From Chloroflexi bacterium 44-23 (GTDB lineage: Bacteria; Chloroflexota; Anaerolineae; Anaerolineales; Anaerolineaceae), in assembly GCA_001899005.1 (NCBI GenBank), contig MKUW01000015.1, positions 403,196 through 467,195 of the forward strand: a DNA stretch of 64,000 bases, written 5' to 3'. A program made the position numbers and the translations under genes. Below the pieces are notes generated by a model that was not told where the DNA came from, did not search any database, and was given only the letters and a program-made list of their open reading frames with translations. Shown here one piece after another: positions 1-10,028 of this stretch (position 1 is the stretch's first letter; every line of letters starts with the position of its first letter).

Positions 1-240
1 TTTTTCTAGGGCTCATGCCTTGAATTATATTCTATATTATCGCCAAGAAAATAATAACCAGTTTTTATTTACATTTTATCAGTGTCTTGTACGACAATTG
101 AATAAATTTATTTTAGCTGTTTGAAGAGTAAGCCAAGATCACAAAAGTGAGCAAATATTTTCTTTGAGAATTTTATTTTTATTTTTTACATAGGCCAAAA
201 GGAAGTATAATAAGGCTTAATAAATTCATTGGAGGATTAT

Positions 241-852
241 TTGAAATTTCCAAGCCCTTTTTTCCGTTGGCGCCCGCACCCCTGGCATGGTCTGGAAGCC
301 GGCCCCAACCCCCCAAAATTAGTACATGCATACATCGAAATATCTCCATTTGATCTTGTCAAATACGAAGTCGATAAAGAAACTGGTTATTTACGGGTTG
401 ATCGCCCGCAGAGAAGCTCTTCAATTCCTCCAACCTTGTATGGCTTTATTCCCAGAACCTATTGTGGCAGTCGGGTAGGAAAACTTTCTCCAAAATCAAC
501 ACGTGGTGATGGTGATCCACTAGATATTTGTGTAATAAGCGAAAGACCAATCACCAAAAGTGAGATTATTCTGAATGCGCGCGTTGTTGGTGGGATTCAA
601 ATGATAGATGATGGCGAAGCGGATGATAAAATTGTAGCCATTTTATATAACGACAGCTTTTGGCAGGATATTAATGATTTGCCAGATCTTCCGAAGGCAT
701 TAATTGAACGTCTACAGCATTATTTCAGTACTTACAAATTGATTCCGGGCAAAGAAGATTTGACCTACATCGCCGATATTTACAATGCAGAACACGCCTT
801 TAAAGTAGTAGAGGCTGCGTTGCTTGATTATGAAGAGACTTATGGGGAGTAG
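241..852 (+). CDS. ppa: Inorganic pyrophosphatase (family I, soluble)
   Basis: Cytoplasmic enzyme that hydrolyses pyrophosphate to two phosphates and so pulls biosynthetic reactions forward. The family I signature is visible as [10 protein letters not shown] about 85 residues in, with its clustered metal-binding aspartates, and the protein is about 203 residues. I place the start at TTG 241 because GGAGG at 231-235 lies 5 bases before it. An in-frame TTG at 229 would put the ribosome-binding site inside the gene. A TATAAT at 206-211 is a possible -10 box with only a weak -35. The neighbouring PPK2 gene, convergent to it, suggests a local phosphate/polyphosphate theme. Family assignment is firm; the start is an inference. 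Confidence 0.93.
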   Translation: MKFPSPFFRWRPHPWHGLEAGPNPPKLVHAYIEISPFDLVKYEVDKETGYLRVDRPQRSSSIPPTLYGFIPRTYCGSRVGKLSPKSTRGDGDPLDICVISERPITKSEIILNARVVGGIQMIDDGEADDKIVAILYNDSFWQDINDLPDLPKALIERLQHYFSTYKLIPGKEDLTYIADIYNAEHAFKVVEAALLDYEETYGE

Positions 853-887
853 AATTCTCTCTTCATCAAATATTTGACATAAGCAAA

Positions 888-1703
888 TCAATCAATAACA
901 ACCTTCTCAATGCCAGCCTCAGCAGCTGGATATTTCATATTGAGAGATTCTAGAGTTTCGATAATAACAGTAGATATAATCAAATTGCGATACCAGTTCC
1001 GATCTGCCGGTACGATATACCAGGGAGCACTCTTGGTGCTGGTCTTTTCCAAAACATCTTCGTATGCATCCCGATACTTATCCCACAAACCGCGTTCTTT
1101 TAAATCACCGCTTGAAAACTTCCATTGTTTTTCAGGATTATCAATCCGCTCCTGAAGCCGAATTTTTTGTTCCTCTTTTGAAATATGCAAAAAGAATTTC
1201 AAAATAACTGTACCTTCATCATGAAGCATTTTCTCAAAGGCGTTTATATGATCAAATCGTTTTTTCCAAACCTTTTCGGAAACCAATTCATGAACACGGA
1301 CTACCAATACATCTTCATAGTGACTTCGATTGAATATAACAATTTCCCCCTTCGCCGGTGCTTGCTTGTGAATACGCCACAAATAATCGTGGTCTAATTC
1401 AAGCGCTGACGGTACCTTAAAACTTGCTACACGCACTCCAGAAGGGTTGACTCCCTTAAAAACTGACCTTATTACCCCATCTTTACCGCCGGTATCCATA
1501 GCCTGTAAAACAATTAAAATTCGTTGTTTTCTTTCAGCGTAGAGTAATTCCTGTAATTTCTCTAGCTGCGTGTTAAGTTCCAGCAAATGCAATTTCGCAT
1601 CTTTTTTCCCTCCATCCCAAGCAGAGGTTTCAAGTGTGTCCCAATCATTCAGCTGTACTTTCTGGTCTGGTTCTAATCGGTATTTCTCAAATGCTTTCTT
1701 CAT
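888..1703 (-). CDS. ppk2: Polyphosphate:nucleotide phosphotransferase, PPK2 family (class III-like)
   Basis: Transfers phosphate between polyphosphate and nucleotides. The single-domain 271-residue form resembles class III PPK2 enzymes, which phosphorylate AMP and ADP. A Walker A-like loop is seen as QAMDTGGKDG near residue 67, followed by GVNPSGVRVASFKVPS and the Walker B/lid segment FNRSHYEDVLVVRV near residue 124. The start has an upstream AAAGGA on the minus strand. It ends 35 bp from the convergent ppa gene. The direction of the reaction (nucleotide making or polyphosphate making) cannot be read from sequence. The class assignment is from recollection of the family. Confidence 0.9.
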   Translation of the reverse strand: MKKAFEKYRLEPDQKVQLNDWDTLETSAWDGGKKDAKLHLLELNTQLEKLQELLYAERKQRILIVLQAMDTGGKDGVIRSVFKGVNPSGVRVASFKVPSALELDHDYLWRIHKQAPAKGEIVIFNRSHYEDVLVVRVHELVSEKVWKKRFDHINAFEKMLHDEGTVILKFFLHISKEEQKIRLQERIDNPEKQWKFSSGDLKERGLWDKYRDAYEDVLEKTSTKSAPWYIVPADRNWYRNLIISTVIIETLESLNMKYPAAEAGIEKVVID

Positions 1704-1775
1704 TTTAGTTTTCCTTTCTTAGTGTACTTATTTATTTATCCATCTGATTTTCAATACCAGGAACCAAAATATTAA

Positions 1776-2261
1776 TTACGGTTTAGCACCAAATTCAATC
1801 TCATATCCAAGTTGTTTCCACTGATTCATTCCGCCAGCCATACTGGTCACTTCTTCATACCCGGCTCTCTTTAGAATATCCCTTCCGGTTGTACTGCGGT
1901 TTCCAGAACGGCAAACAACGACAATCGGTTCATCTCTCGCCAATTCACTTAATCTGTCAGGTAATTCGCCCAGAGGAATTAATAATGAACCAGGTATATG
2001 ACCAGACTCATATTCTTCTGGTTCGCGGACATCCAACATTAATGTTCCAGATGAATAATATTCATGCGCTTTGGCAACAGAAATCTCGAGACTTAATTTT
2101 TCTGCCGAAACTGATCTACGCTGGGTCAAAGCAAAGAATGTGCCAAGTAAGACAACAATAGCAAGCGTAATAACCCACCAAAACGAACTATTTGGCTTTG
2201 TTTTTATTTTTTGGGTTTTGTTAACTTGTGTTTTTTTGTCATTTCGCGTTTTCTGTTTCAT
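1776..2261 (-). CDS. Membrane-anchored rhodanese-domain protein
   Basis: A 161-residue protein with a lysine-rich N-terminus, one hydrophobic helix (about residues 28-45) and one rhodanese domain. The active-site loop is CRSGNRS with the nucleophilic Cys117, and the domain opens with the usual LDVREPEEYESGHIPGS segment. The positive N-terminus suggests an N-in anchor with the domain outside the membrane. Such proteins handle sulfane sulfur or act as thiol-redox proteins; the substrate is unknown. The start is supported by GGAGAA just upstream. It lies 72 bp downstream of ppk2 on the same strand. Confidence 0.85.
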   Translation of the reverse strand: MKQKTRNDKKTQVNKTQKIKTKPNSSFWWVITLAIVVLLGTFFALTQRRSVSAEKLSLEISVAKAHEYYSSGTLMLDVREPEEYESGHIPGSLLIPLGELPDRLSELARDEPIVVVCRSGNRSTTGRDILKRAGYEEVTSMAGGMNQWKQLGYEIEFGAKP

Positions 2262-2380
2262 GTCTTCTCCATTTTAAGATAGAAATTGTAAACATGAATA
2301 ATACCTTTTATTCATTAAAACTGGTATATAGTTTTATAGGCTTTCTTTCGCCTTTGACTGAATGATTGGAGTTATTTGCA

Positions 2381-3280
2381 TTGTTTATAAACTTCCATAT
2401 TCCCGAAAATAAACAACTGATTGAAGAATTAGTCCCAGACGGGCTGAATAATAGAACATTTTCGATCCACATCCCAAATGATTTATCATCAGATGAAATT
2501 AGAAACTTGGTGCAGGCTGCGGATGAAAGGTTTTTAAGAAGGAAGGAAATTCAAGATGTAAGATCAAACCCAATAAATTCATCCACTTATTACACAATCA
2601 CAAATGATGAATTACCCAATGTGTGCGTAATAGAATTGTCTCACTTTTATATTTATGATAACTGGGTATCAATCCGCTCAGGTGTCTTTGACCGTTACCT
2701 GAGGTTAAATATTAGCCATTTTATAGGTCGAATAGCTGATTTTTATAATGACAATGACCAGGATGTTTTTTTCATTAAATGGGATACCACTACCCTGAAC
2801 CGAATTCCCATACTTAAAATACGCCAGCTATTAAAAAGAAAGATCTCCCCTTTTGGTACATTTGTTTCCACAGATTTAATTTTACCGGTAAAGAAGCCTG
2901 AAAAATCCTTGGATACGGAACAAAAGCAATTGGAAATTTACCGAAACCATCTTCCAAAAAAATTTGAGCTTGAGTTTCAAACTGTATTTAACGGATTTAG
3001 TAACCAATTGAAAGTTTCAGTATTTCGTACCTGGGAAAATTATCTTCAGAATTTCATCTTAAATGAAAATCATATCTCCTGCTTAACCAAATCAATGACA
3101 AAAGCACTCATAACCGCTATTGCAGGTTCAGATGAAAAAAATGGAGTTTGGGTTGAATTAAAAACAAATAATAATTCAATAATTATCCCATTGAACGATG
3201 TTGAAGATATTTTGTTAAATCCAATTTTTGAAAAAATGTTTCATTTTTATCAACATTGGTGTGAGATTTTTTGTTATTAA
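2381..3280 (+). CDS. Hypothetical protein, unrecognised
   Basis: About 299 residues with no family I recognise. It is rich in aromatic residues and Asn, has no clear signal peptide or membrane helix, and reads as a soluble alpha/beta protein. I prefer TTG 2381 as start because GGAG at 2368-2371 sits 9 bases upstream. The in-frame TTG at 2366 overlaps that site. AT content is higher than in its neighbours and it stands alone, divergent from the rhodanese gene, so it may be accessory. The long open frame supports it being real; the function is unknown. Confidence 0.6.
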   Translation: MFINFHIPENKQLIEELVPDGLNNRTFSIHIPNDLSSDEIRNLVQAADERFLRRKEIQDVRSNPINSSTYYTITNDELPNVCVIELSHFYIYDNWVSIRSGVFDRYLRLNISHFIGRIADFYNDNDQDVFFIKWDTTTLNRIPILKIRQLLKRKISPFGTFVSTDLILPVKKPEKSLDTEQKQLEIYRNHLPKKFELEFQTVFNGFSNQLKVSVFRTWENYLQNFILNENHISCLTKSMTKALITAIAGSDEKNGVWVELKTNNNSIIIPLNDVEDILLNPIFEKMFHFYQHWCEIFCY

Positions 3281-3378
3281 TTAACAAAGCTTCTTTTCTT
3301 TGTTAATCCGCACGCTTCAAGCAATTTTCTTTGTGCAGTCTTACCAAGGTTTCTGATTTTTGCTTTACAATTCTGCAT

Positions 3379-4365
3379 ATGAAAGACTTGAAACCTTTTC
3401 AGCTTGGAAGCACGCAATTAGACAATCCATTTTTTTTAGCCCCAATGGATGGCTTCACGGATTACCCTTTTCGGACGATCTGTAAACGTCTGGGAGCCGG
3501 TGTGTTGGTATCTGAATTTATTAACGGGCTGGACATTGAAAATCAGCATCCTTTTCTACAACAAAAAATATATTTTAGCGAAGACGAACATCCTTTTGGC
3601 TATCAAATTTTCGACGATTCTCCGGAGCGATTACTTCTGGCTGCACAATATCTTCGCGAGTTTAATCCCGATTTCATTGATATAAATTTTGGCTGCTCCG
3701 CCAGGAATGTTACTAATCGAGGCGCTGGAGCAGGATTATTGAGAAATCCTTCAAAAATCGCCGCAATAATCTCAACATTGGTCAAAAATGTAGATCTGCC
3801 GATTACAGCAAAAATTCGGCTCGGCTGGGACAATCACAATTTAAATTATTTGGAGGTTTCCCACATCATCGAGAGTGAAGGGGCACAAATGATCGCCGTT
3901 CACGCTCGCACCAAAGTGCAGGGGTATTCAGGAAAGGCGGATTGGGATGCAATTGCACGAATTCAAGAGGCAATCAGTATTCCGGTGATTGCCAATGGGG
4001 ATATCCGCACACCTGATGATATCGATAAAGTATTACAGGAAACCGGGTCATCTGGAATTATGGTAGGTCGGGGAGCTCTATCGAACCCATGGATTTTTCA
4101 ACGAAAATATTTGGAAGACATTCAACCGATCGAAAGATACAAGGTGTTCCAACTACACTTCGAAAAAATGCTATCTTTCTATGGCAAACGGATTGGCTTA
4201 ATTCTCTTCCGTAAACACTTACATAGTTATATAAATTCCGAAATCCTTACTCGCCCACAACGGATTGAATTGTTCACCCAAACAGAATCTAGCGGATTAG
4301 AGAATTTAGTAAAGCAATACATTTACCAAAATCATTTTAGTCCCGGTCTAAATTCTCCATTTTAG
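3379..4365 (+). CDS. tRNA-dihydrouridine synthase (Dus family)
   Basis: FMN enzyme that reduces uridine to dihydrouridine in tRNA D-loops. Family marks in order are APMDGFTDYPFR near the N-terminus, the catalytic cysteine in INFGCSARNVTNRGAGAGLL, AKIRLGW, HARTKVQGYSG and ANGDIRTPDD followed by GIMVGRGALSNPW. The usual NxGCP motif reads GCS here: the cysteine is kept and the proline lost. The chosen ATG begins MKDLKPFQLG; the longer frame from 3331 adds an atypical leader. Length is about 328 residues, normal for the family. The last 29 bp overlap the convergent AhpD-like gene. Which uridine it modifies cannot be told. Confidence 0.9.
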   Translation: MKDLKPFQLGSTQLDNPFFLAPMDGFTDYPFRTICKRLGAGVLVSEFINGLDIENQHPFLQQKIYFSEDEHPFGYQIFDDSPERLLLAAQYLREFNPDFIDINFGCSARNVTNRGAGAGLLRNPSKIAAIISTLVKNVDLPITAKIRLGWDNHNLNYLEVSHIIESEGAQMIAVHARTKVQGYSGKADWDAIARIQEAISIPVIANGDIRTPDDIDKVLQETGSSGIMVGRGALSNPWIFQRKYLEDIQPIERYKVFQLHFEKMLSFYGKRIGLILFRKHLHSYINSEILTRPQRIELFTQTESSGLENLVKQYIYQNHFSPGLNSPF

Positions 4366-4696
4366 ATAGATCAAGTGTCTCGATAGCATGACGAAGATGT
4401 GGAATTACAATGCTTCCACCGACTACCAAACCGACGTTTAATGCCTCCAGAATCTCTTCATCAGATATCCCCAATTGCACACATTGCAAGATGTGGTAGT
4501 CAATACAGTCATTACACCTCAAAACGGTAGATGCAACCAGACCGCATAATTCTTTTGTTCTTTCGTCAAGTGCACCGGCTTTGTAAGCATTGGTATCGAG
4601 ATTGAAAAAACGTTTGATACCAAGATGGTTGGTTTCAAGAATTCGCCGGTTCATTTTTTGCCGATATAATTGAAAGTCCGTTAATCGATTATGCAT
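4337..4696 (-). CDS. AhpD-like / carboxymuconolactone decarboxylase family protein
   Basis: A 119-residue, all-helical protein with the CxxC-x3-H signature of the AhpD branch (CNDCIDYH near residue 60). It has the family's ending, in which a helix rich in small residues (GLVVGGSIVIPHLRHA) follows the cysteine helix. Members act as peroxidase-coupled thiol reductants or as uncharacterised disulfide enzymes. It overlaps the convergent dus gene by 29 bp and lies 58 bp downstream of the 570-residue gene on the same strand, so the two may be cotranscribed. Its redox partner is not evident. Confidence 0.82.
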   Translation of the reverse strand: MHNRLTDFQLYRQKMNRRILETNHLGIKRFFNLDTNAYKAGALDERTKELCGLVASTVLRCNDCIDYHILQCVQLGISDEEILEALNVGLVVGGSIVIPHLRHAIETLDLSKMENLDRD

Positions 4697-4754
4697 TTTA
4701 TCCCCTTAACAGGCAGGATTTATTAATTTTGTAATAATATTTCTTTTTCAAAGA

Positions 4755-6467
4755 TTACGTAGATAACCTTTTAGTTTCTATCTGAAATATCCTTCTGGCG
4801 ATTGCCAAAGTGGCAGCGTAGGTAGAATCCATTCCAAAATAAGATAACGTCCCAGCTCCCAAATTTTTACCTTTGCTTAATGGCGTATCAGAAGCATAGT
4901 GAATGATTCCCAGGTCAAATGGGAGCCCATAAAGATTTACAATTTCATTGATTGGATGACGGATTGGCCGGTACATCTCATAAATCGCAGAAAGGAACGG
5001 CCCGGCTTCCATCTCAATATCAGTATAACCTTCACGATAAAACACATCGGCTAGTTTTCCATTTTGTAGAAATGTACCTAAAACTGTTACTGCTTTCTGG
5101 TTATCCAACACAGTCCCGTATACTAGATCATTGACAATATCTTTAGCTGAGAAAGCATTTTGGAATAGATATGTATTTTGCGAATGTTCATCATGGACCA
5201 CATTCGGGATCATCACATCACCCATGACACCATTCAAAGTGGCCGCCTTCCCCATTATATAAACTCCTAAAATAGGGTTGGCATGTTCCGCAATTTTGGC
5301 CAGGATATTATAAGCAGCTAAGCCGAGAGGATAATCGATATTAAGAATTAGGGCGTCACTATCTTTTAACTTTTCTAAATTAGGAACATTTTTTAACCGG
5401 GGATCAAGCTCATCCGGGTTAATTTTGCCGAGTTCAATTACTTGAGCATCAACATCAAAGTAATGTGTGCTGACTATACGAATTATCCCCTTCTCTTCTT
5501 CATCAATTTTCTGTAATTTTGCTAAAGGCTGTTGTCCACCTTCAGATTGCTGCATTTTCTTCAACACATAGTATAAAAAGTTCTCGCGACTGGCCGCTTC
5601 TTTTCCGGAAATAATCTGCTGCCATTCATGTAATAAAGTGATATTGTCGGAATGATTTAAATAATCTTCAATCTGCGATTGACGCTTAAGAGCAAAGCCG
5701 GAAATGATATTGGTAAGTGAATGCATGTTGCTTGAAATGAAATACACTGGTCGTTCTAATAATTCCGGGGAATGAACTTCGATATTTTCCCACCATGAAC
5801 GGGTAGCCCGCCAATATTCACTTAAAGGACCACCCAGAAGATTTACTCTTAATTGCGATTTCTTGCTCTTAATCAGCAATATATTCGAAACAAAATCATC
5901 CCCCCATATAATTTCTAATCGATGCAGATCTTCAAACTCCATTAATAGCCAATTAGCTAACTGTGAAAATGCAGTTGGATTTGTAATAACGGATTCAATC
6001 TTAAAATCATCAGGTATGTTACCTAACAGAAAATGAAGTTTGTTCCATTCGATCTGATAAGCAGTAAGAACAGGTATAACATCATCAATATCGGAGCGGC
6101 TGGCAATAAAGCAGGCCATTTTTTCTTTTCCATCGAAAAAGCACCTTCTCCGGCGAGCAACCGCACCGACCTGTTGCCATTCTTCCACATTTGATATTCC
6201 ATGTTGTTTAAAAACTTCGGCACTCTGCCCGATAATGACTACATGCACTTGCTTAATACAACTTGGAAGCCTTAGAAGGCTATAAATAAAAGCAGATGTA
6301 TCCGGTGTATGGGTGCGTGCATTTGGGTGCAGAAGTGAAATCATTCCTGCATGCACTTCTTCAAGCGTTTTAATTTGGATTTCAGTTGTTGATCTCAATA
6401 ACGAGTATAACGTTCGCTGATATAAATCAATTTCTTCTGTAGCGGTTTTCGGTACGGTTCTTTCCAT
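4755..6467 (-). CDS. Uncharacterised protein with a nucleoside-phosphorylase-like C-terminal region
   Basis: 570 residues, soluble, with GAGG just upstream of the ATG. The N-terminal ~350 residues match nothing I can name. The C-terminal part (about 385-565) contains YIMGKAATLNGVMGDVMIPN, then DIEMEAGPFLSAIYE, then HYASDTPL. This is the order and style of nucleoside phosphorylase/AMP nucleosidase folds: a glycine-rich phosphate-site region, a Met-Glu ribose-binding region, and a Ser-Asp base-binding site. It could be a nucleosidase or a nucleotide-sensing protein. It may belong to one of the DUF families, but I cannot confirm which. The fold suggestion is inference; the gene itself is certain. 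Confidence 0.75.
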   Translation of the reverse strand: MERTVPKTATEEIDLYQRTLYSLLRSTTEIQIKTLEEVHAGMISLLHPNARTHTPDTSAFIYSLLRLPSCIKQVHVVIIGQSAEVFKQHGISNVEEWQQVGAVARRRRCFFDGKEKMACFIASRSDIDDVIPVLTAYQIEWNKLHFLLGNIPDDFKIESVITNPTAFSQLANWLLMEFEDLHRLEIIWGDDFVSNILLIKSKKSQLRVNLLGGPLSEYWRATRSWWENIEVHSPELLERPVYFISSNMHSLTNIISGFALKRQSQIEDYLNHSDNITLLHEWQQIISGKEAASRENFLYYVLKKMQQSEGGQQPLAKLQKIDEEEKGIIRIVSTHYFDVDAQVIELGKINPDELDPRLKNVPNLEKLKDSDALILNIDYPLGLAAYNILAKIAEHANPILGVYIMGKAATLNGVMGDVMIPNVVHDEHSQNTYLFQNAFSAKDIVNDLVYGTVLDNQKAVTVLGTFLQNGKLADVFYREGYTDIEMEAGPFLSAIYEMYRPIRHPINEIVNLYGLPFDLGIIHYASDTPLSKGKNLGAGTLSYFGMDSTYAATLAIARRIFQIETKRLST

Positions 6468-6610
6468 AAATCCTCATTTTTTTATATACTCCATTATAAC
6501 GAAAATTTAGTAGATAGGTTTTTCAGAGAAGAAAAATTCATTTTTCGTTTTTCTCTCTACCTTTCCTCGTTCAAAGGGATTTATAATTATTACTTACCAG
6601 GATGATTAAA

Positions 6611-8887
6611 ATGGCAGTAAATAACGAAAACTCATCTTTTTCACCAGAAAACTTTTTGTCGCTTTCTGCCTCAATTGGAAATGATTTCAATACTTGTGAC
6701 AATAAAGATATTTTTCAGGTTTTCCAAAAAAGCTTACGAAAAATCGCCTTGTTCTTTAAAGTTGATCGAGTCATACTTTATAATCTTGACTCTGAAATTA
6801 ATTTTTCTTTAATAGAATTTAAATCAGGACCTTTTCCCTCTCATTCTAGTTGGAAAAATAGTGATTTTTCTTCTTCACTTCCCTGGGTATTAGCCCAGTC
6901 AAACAGCCCGGAACCAATTGCTATTGAAGATCTTCAGCAACTTCCGGGAACAGCTTTCACTGAAAAACTTCTTTTAGAAAAAGAGAAAATTGAATCCATT
7001 CTCTGGATCCCGCTTCGCAACCAGTGTCAAAGGATTGCAATTATTGAATTCGCTGAATTCTCCCGACGCCATTCCTGGAACAGCATTCCTACAACTTATT
7101 ATTATCAGTTATCAATTTTATTTACTGTTTTATTAGAGCGAAAACGAAACATTGATATGACTGAGGCAATTCACAGATCCTATGAACGATTAATTGCTTC
7201 AAAAAACAATGAACTCACAACCATAATGAATATCCAGAAAGTATTAATTACAGAATTGGACATCAAACAAGTAATTCAACTTATAGCCGATGAAGTTCGC
7301 CGGTTGACCAATTCAAAATTTAGTTCTGTTTGTTTGCTTGAAAATAGACGAATGATCTTACAGGTTAATTCTGGCATTCTGAGAGGAAAATTACCGCTTG
7401 GTGGAGTCATAGAAATGACGAATGAATTCTCAGAACAAGCGTTGAATTCTGGGCTTCCATTCAGGGTGAAAAACAGCCCGCATCTTCCGAATGTCTATGC
7501 TGAAGCTCTCAGATTTCTAAAAGCAGATTCGCTTTTGGTTATGCCATTAGTTTCTGAAGACAATCTGATCGGTATGATGTCGATTGCAATTAAAGATAAT
7601 GGAACTCATCGTCATGAAGATGAACGTTTGGTAAAAATGTTTGCAAATATTGCTATCATCGCAGTTGATAATGCAAAAAGTTATCGTGAGCAACAGAACC
7701 GCCGGGAAGAAGCTGAACGTGGTAAACGGATAGCGGAGGCATTGCGAGACATTTTACGAATTCTTAACTCCAACACAGCCATTAATAAAATTTTGGAGTA
7801 TATCGCTACACAATCACGCGAATTACTGCAAGCAACTTCCACAATGATTCGCAAGATAGACTATGAAAAAGGAACTGTTTTCACCGAGGCATCCAGCAAT
7901 TTACCTGCTGAATTCGATGTGATAAAAGAAATACCATTCTATCCTGGTGGTTCAGAGCGCATTTTGAAAGAAAATGTTCCCGTGGCCGTACCAAACCTGC
8001 AGGAAGGCCTCGGCAGATACCTTCGTGACACCCAGGAGTTATCCAGTCCCCAGCGAGACTGGGTTAAAGTGCTCCTTAAATATTTTAAGAGCCACTTAAT
8101 AATTCCGCTGATCATTAATAACGATCTCTACGGAACACTTACTTTCTATTTTGACCAGATTACCGATTTTTCCGAAGAAGATATCCATCTTGCTATGACT
8201 CTTGGCACTCAAGTTTCACTGGCTATTGAAAATGCCCGTCTGAGGAGCCAGGAGCGTGAAATTGCTATCGCCACTGAGAGAAATCGCCTGGCTAGAGATT
8301 TGCATGATGCTGTAACACAAACTCTGTTTTCAGCCACTTTGATCGCCGATGCACTTCCCAGGATGATGAGTAAGAACCAAACTGAAGGACTTCAACGACT
8401 GGAAGAATTACGGCAATTAACTCGTGGGGCACTAGCAGAAATGCGTACTCTTTTACTCGAATTAAGGCCTTCAGCAATCCAAGATGCATCATTTTCAGAA
8501 CTTTTAACACAACTATGTGCTGCATTCAACAGCCGTGGTAATTTAAAAGTGAATCTGAAATTAGAATCTGTTAACTCCTTACCAGGGGAAGAAAAATTAG
8601 CTTTTTATCGAATCGCTCAGGAATCACTCAATAATATCGTCAAACATGCCAATGCAACTCATGTGCAAATCAATTTTATAGAGGAAAAAACATGCTTCAT
8701 ACTGCAAATTCATGATGATGGCATTGGTTTTGACAATCTTAATGTTCCTTCTACTCATTTGGGAATTGGCATTATGAATGAAAGAGCGCAAAATATCGGT
8801 GCCAAGTTAGAAATTAAAAGTTCAATCGGCCATGGAACTGAAATTAAATTGATCTGTCAGAAATCAGAGCTGTTTGAATCAAATTAA
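6611..8887 (+). CDS. Cytosolic multi-GAF sensor histidine kinase (HisKA_3/NarX-DegS type)
   Basis: About 758 residues without membrane helices. Three GAF-like sensor segments occupy roughly residues 20-190, 205-360 and 380-540. A HisKA_3 dimerisation domain follows, with phospho-acceptor His565 in RLARDLHDAV, and then an HATPase domain (N box ESLNNIVKHANA, G1 DDGIGFD, G2 LGIGIMNERA). Kinases of this type phosphorylate NarL/LuxR-class regulators, but none is adjacent, so it is an orphan here. I choose ATG 6611 because AGGA at 6599-6602 lies 8 bases upstream, whereas the in-frame ATG 6602 overlaps that site. The 3' end overlaps the convergent glycosyltransferase gene by 9 bp. Confidence 0.88.
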   Translation: MAVNNENSSFSPENFLSLSASIGNDFNTCDNKDIFQVFQKSLRKIALFFKVDRVILYNLDSEINFSLIEFKSGPFPSHSSWKNSDFSSSLPWVLAQSNSPEPIAIEDLQQLPGTAFTEKLLLEKEKIESILWIPLRNQCQRIAIIEFAEFSRRHSWNSIPTTYYYQLSILFTVLLERKRNIDMTEAIHRSYERLIASKNNELTTIMNIQKVLITELDIKQVIQLIADEVRRLTNSKFSSVCLLENRRMILQVNSGILRGKLPLGGVIEMTNEFSEQALNSGLPFRVKNSPHLPNVYAEALRFLKADSLLVMPLVSEDNLIGMMSIAIKDNGTHRHEDERLVKMFANIAIIAVDNAKSYREQQNRREEAERGKRIAEALRDILRILNSNTAINKILEYIATQSRELLQATSTMIRKIDYEKGTVFTEASSNLPAEFDVIKEIPFYPGGSERILKENVPVAVPNLQEGLGRYLRDTQELSSPQRDWVKVLLKYFKSHLIIPLIINNDLYGTLTFYFDQITDFSEEDIHLAMTLGTQVSLAIENARLRSQEREIAIATERNRLARDLHDAVTQTLFSATLIADALPRMMSKNQTEGLQRLEELRQLTRGALAEMRTLLLELRPSAIQDASFSELLTQLCAAFNSRGNLKVNLKLESVNSLPGEEKLAFYRIAQESLNNIVKHANATHVQINFIEEKTCFILQIHDDGIGFDNLNVPSTHLGIGIMNERAQNIGAKLEIKSSIGHGTEIKLICQKSELFESN

Positions 8888-9979
8888 ATTTTGGTTTATC
8901 CCTTTTGTAATAAAATCTGAAACGATGTCAGCGCCATTTAGGGGAATAACCTGGTTTCTCGAGGAACTCAAAAGCGATTCTATGGCATCTTGCCATTCTC
9001 CATTTTGAAATTGGTTAAAGCTGATTTTTTTGCTGGACAAATTCTTTATAATGAAATTTTCAAGATAGATTGATTCTCGAAAATTCTCCCGCCCTATGAA
9101 AAGAAAGGGTACACCAGCAGAATAGACTTCAGCGATAGTGCTATAACCGACTTTTCCGACTACAACATCGCTAGCGTGAATCAAATCGGGATGAAAATAA
9201 TGATGGTCATGAGGCAGCAAAATTAGGTTGTCCCTTTGTTCTTGTGAACGAACGGACTGCGTAATCATGAGAAAATAACAATTTTTAGAAAAATTCTTTG
9301 ATTTAAATTGGGTGCCATTGACCGGGATTCCACCCATAGTAATCAGGACCATTTGGGCATCAGTATCTATGCCCAATCTCTTTCGGATTTTTCCTCTCCC
9401 CATTCGTTTTTCACGAAAAATCGGACCAGTTCGTTGGAGACTTGTATCTATACTACAGACAGGTTCTGTTTGAATGTGAAAGGTAGCAGTTTTGTAAATT
9501 TCTTGCAGGTAATGACTCGTTTCCTCGAATTTGGGTGAAAAAGAGAAATAGGGTTCGTAAATCCAATCCCAAGTAAAGTTCTCGATAAGCAATGAACGAA
9601 TATTACAGAACTGAGCTACCAATAGGCCAAATGGTGAGATGTCGCTGATGATCAACTCAATGCCAAGGGACTTAATTAAGCTACCAATCTCTTCCAACCT
9701 TTTGGGGGAGATGGGATAGAATTTTGTTAAACTTTCGAGTGTAAGGTGTAGATCCTCGTGGAACGGATCCGATTGCACGAGACCAACATCAACTTGAATT
9801 GGGTGGAGCCGATAATCAATGTCAAGTTGATCCAAAGAGTTTCTGAAAAACCATTCATGTACATGACTAAAAATATGGCACTCAAATTTGGAGATCTTCA
9901 TAAGTGATTCAATAACCGCACACGTTCTTGCTGCATGCCCGAAACCATGTTCAGATACAAAAAAGGCAATTTTTTTCAT
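8879..9979 (-). CDS. GT-B fold glycosyltransferase-like protein
   Basis: 366 residues. The N-terminus (AFFVSEHGFGHAART) is the glycine/histidine-rich loop found in GT28/MurG-like enzymes and in the N-domain of arabinokinase-like proteins. The C-terminal domain has the donor-binding segment HASDVVVGKVGYSTIAEVYSAGVPFLFIGRENFRES, typical of UDP-sugar GT-B enzymes. It most likely transfers a sugar at the inner face of the membrane; donor and acceptor are unknown. No Shine-Dalgarno is obvious before the ATG. It is 49 bp downstream of the phosphatase gene on the same strand. Confidence 0.78.
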   Translation of the reverse strand: MKKIAFFVSEHGFGHAARTCAVIESLMKISKFECHIFSHVHEWFFRNSLDQLDIDYRLHPIQVDVGLVQSDPFHEDLHLTLESLTKFYPISPKRLEEIGSLIKSLGIELIISDISPFGLLVAQFCNIRSLLIENFTWDWIYEPYFSFSPKFEETSHYLQEIYKTATFHIQTEPVCSIDTSLQRTGPIFREKRMGRGKIRKRLGIDTDAQMVLITMGGIPVNGTQFKSKNFSKNCYFLMITQSVRSQEQRDNLILLPHDHHYFHPDLIHASDVVVGKVGYSTIAEVYSAGVPFLFIGRENFRESIYLENFIIKNLSSKKISFNQFQNGEWQDAIESLLSSSRNQVIPLNGADIVSDFITKGINQNLI

Positions 9980-10028
9980 CTAAATTTCGGCCTGCATGCA
10001 TATGTGGCTATTGGTGGAGAATATCGTA

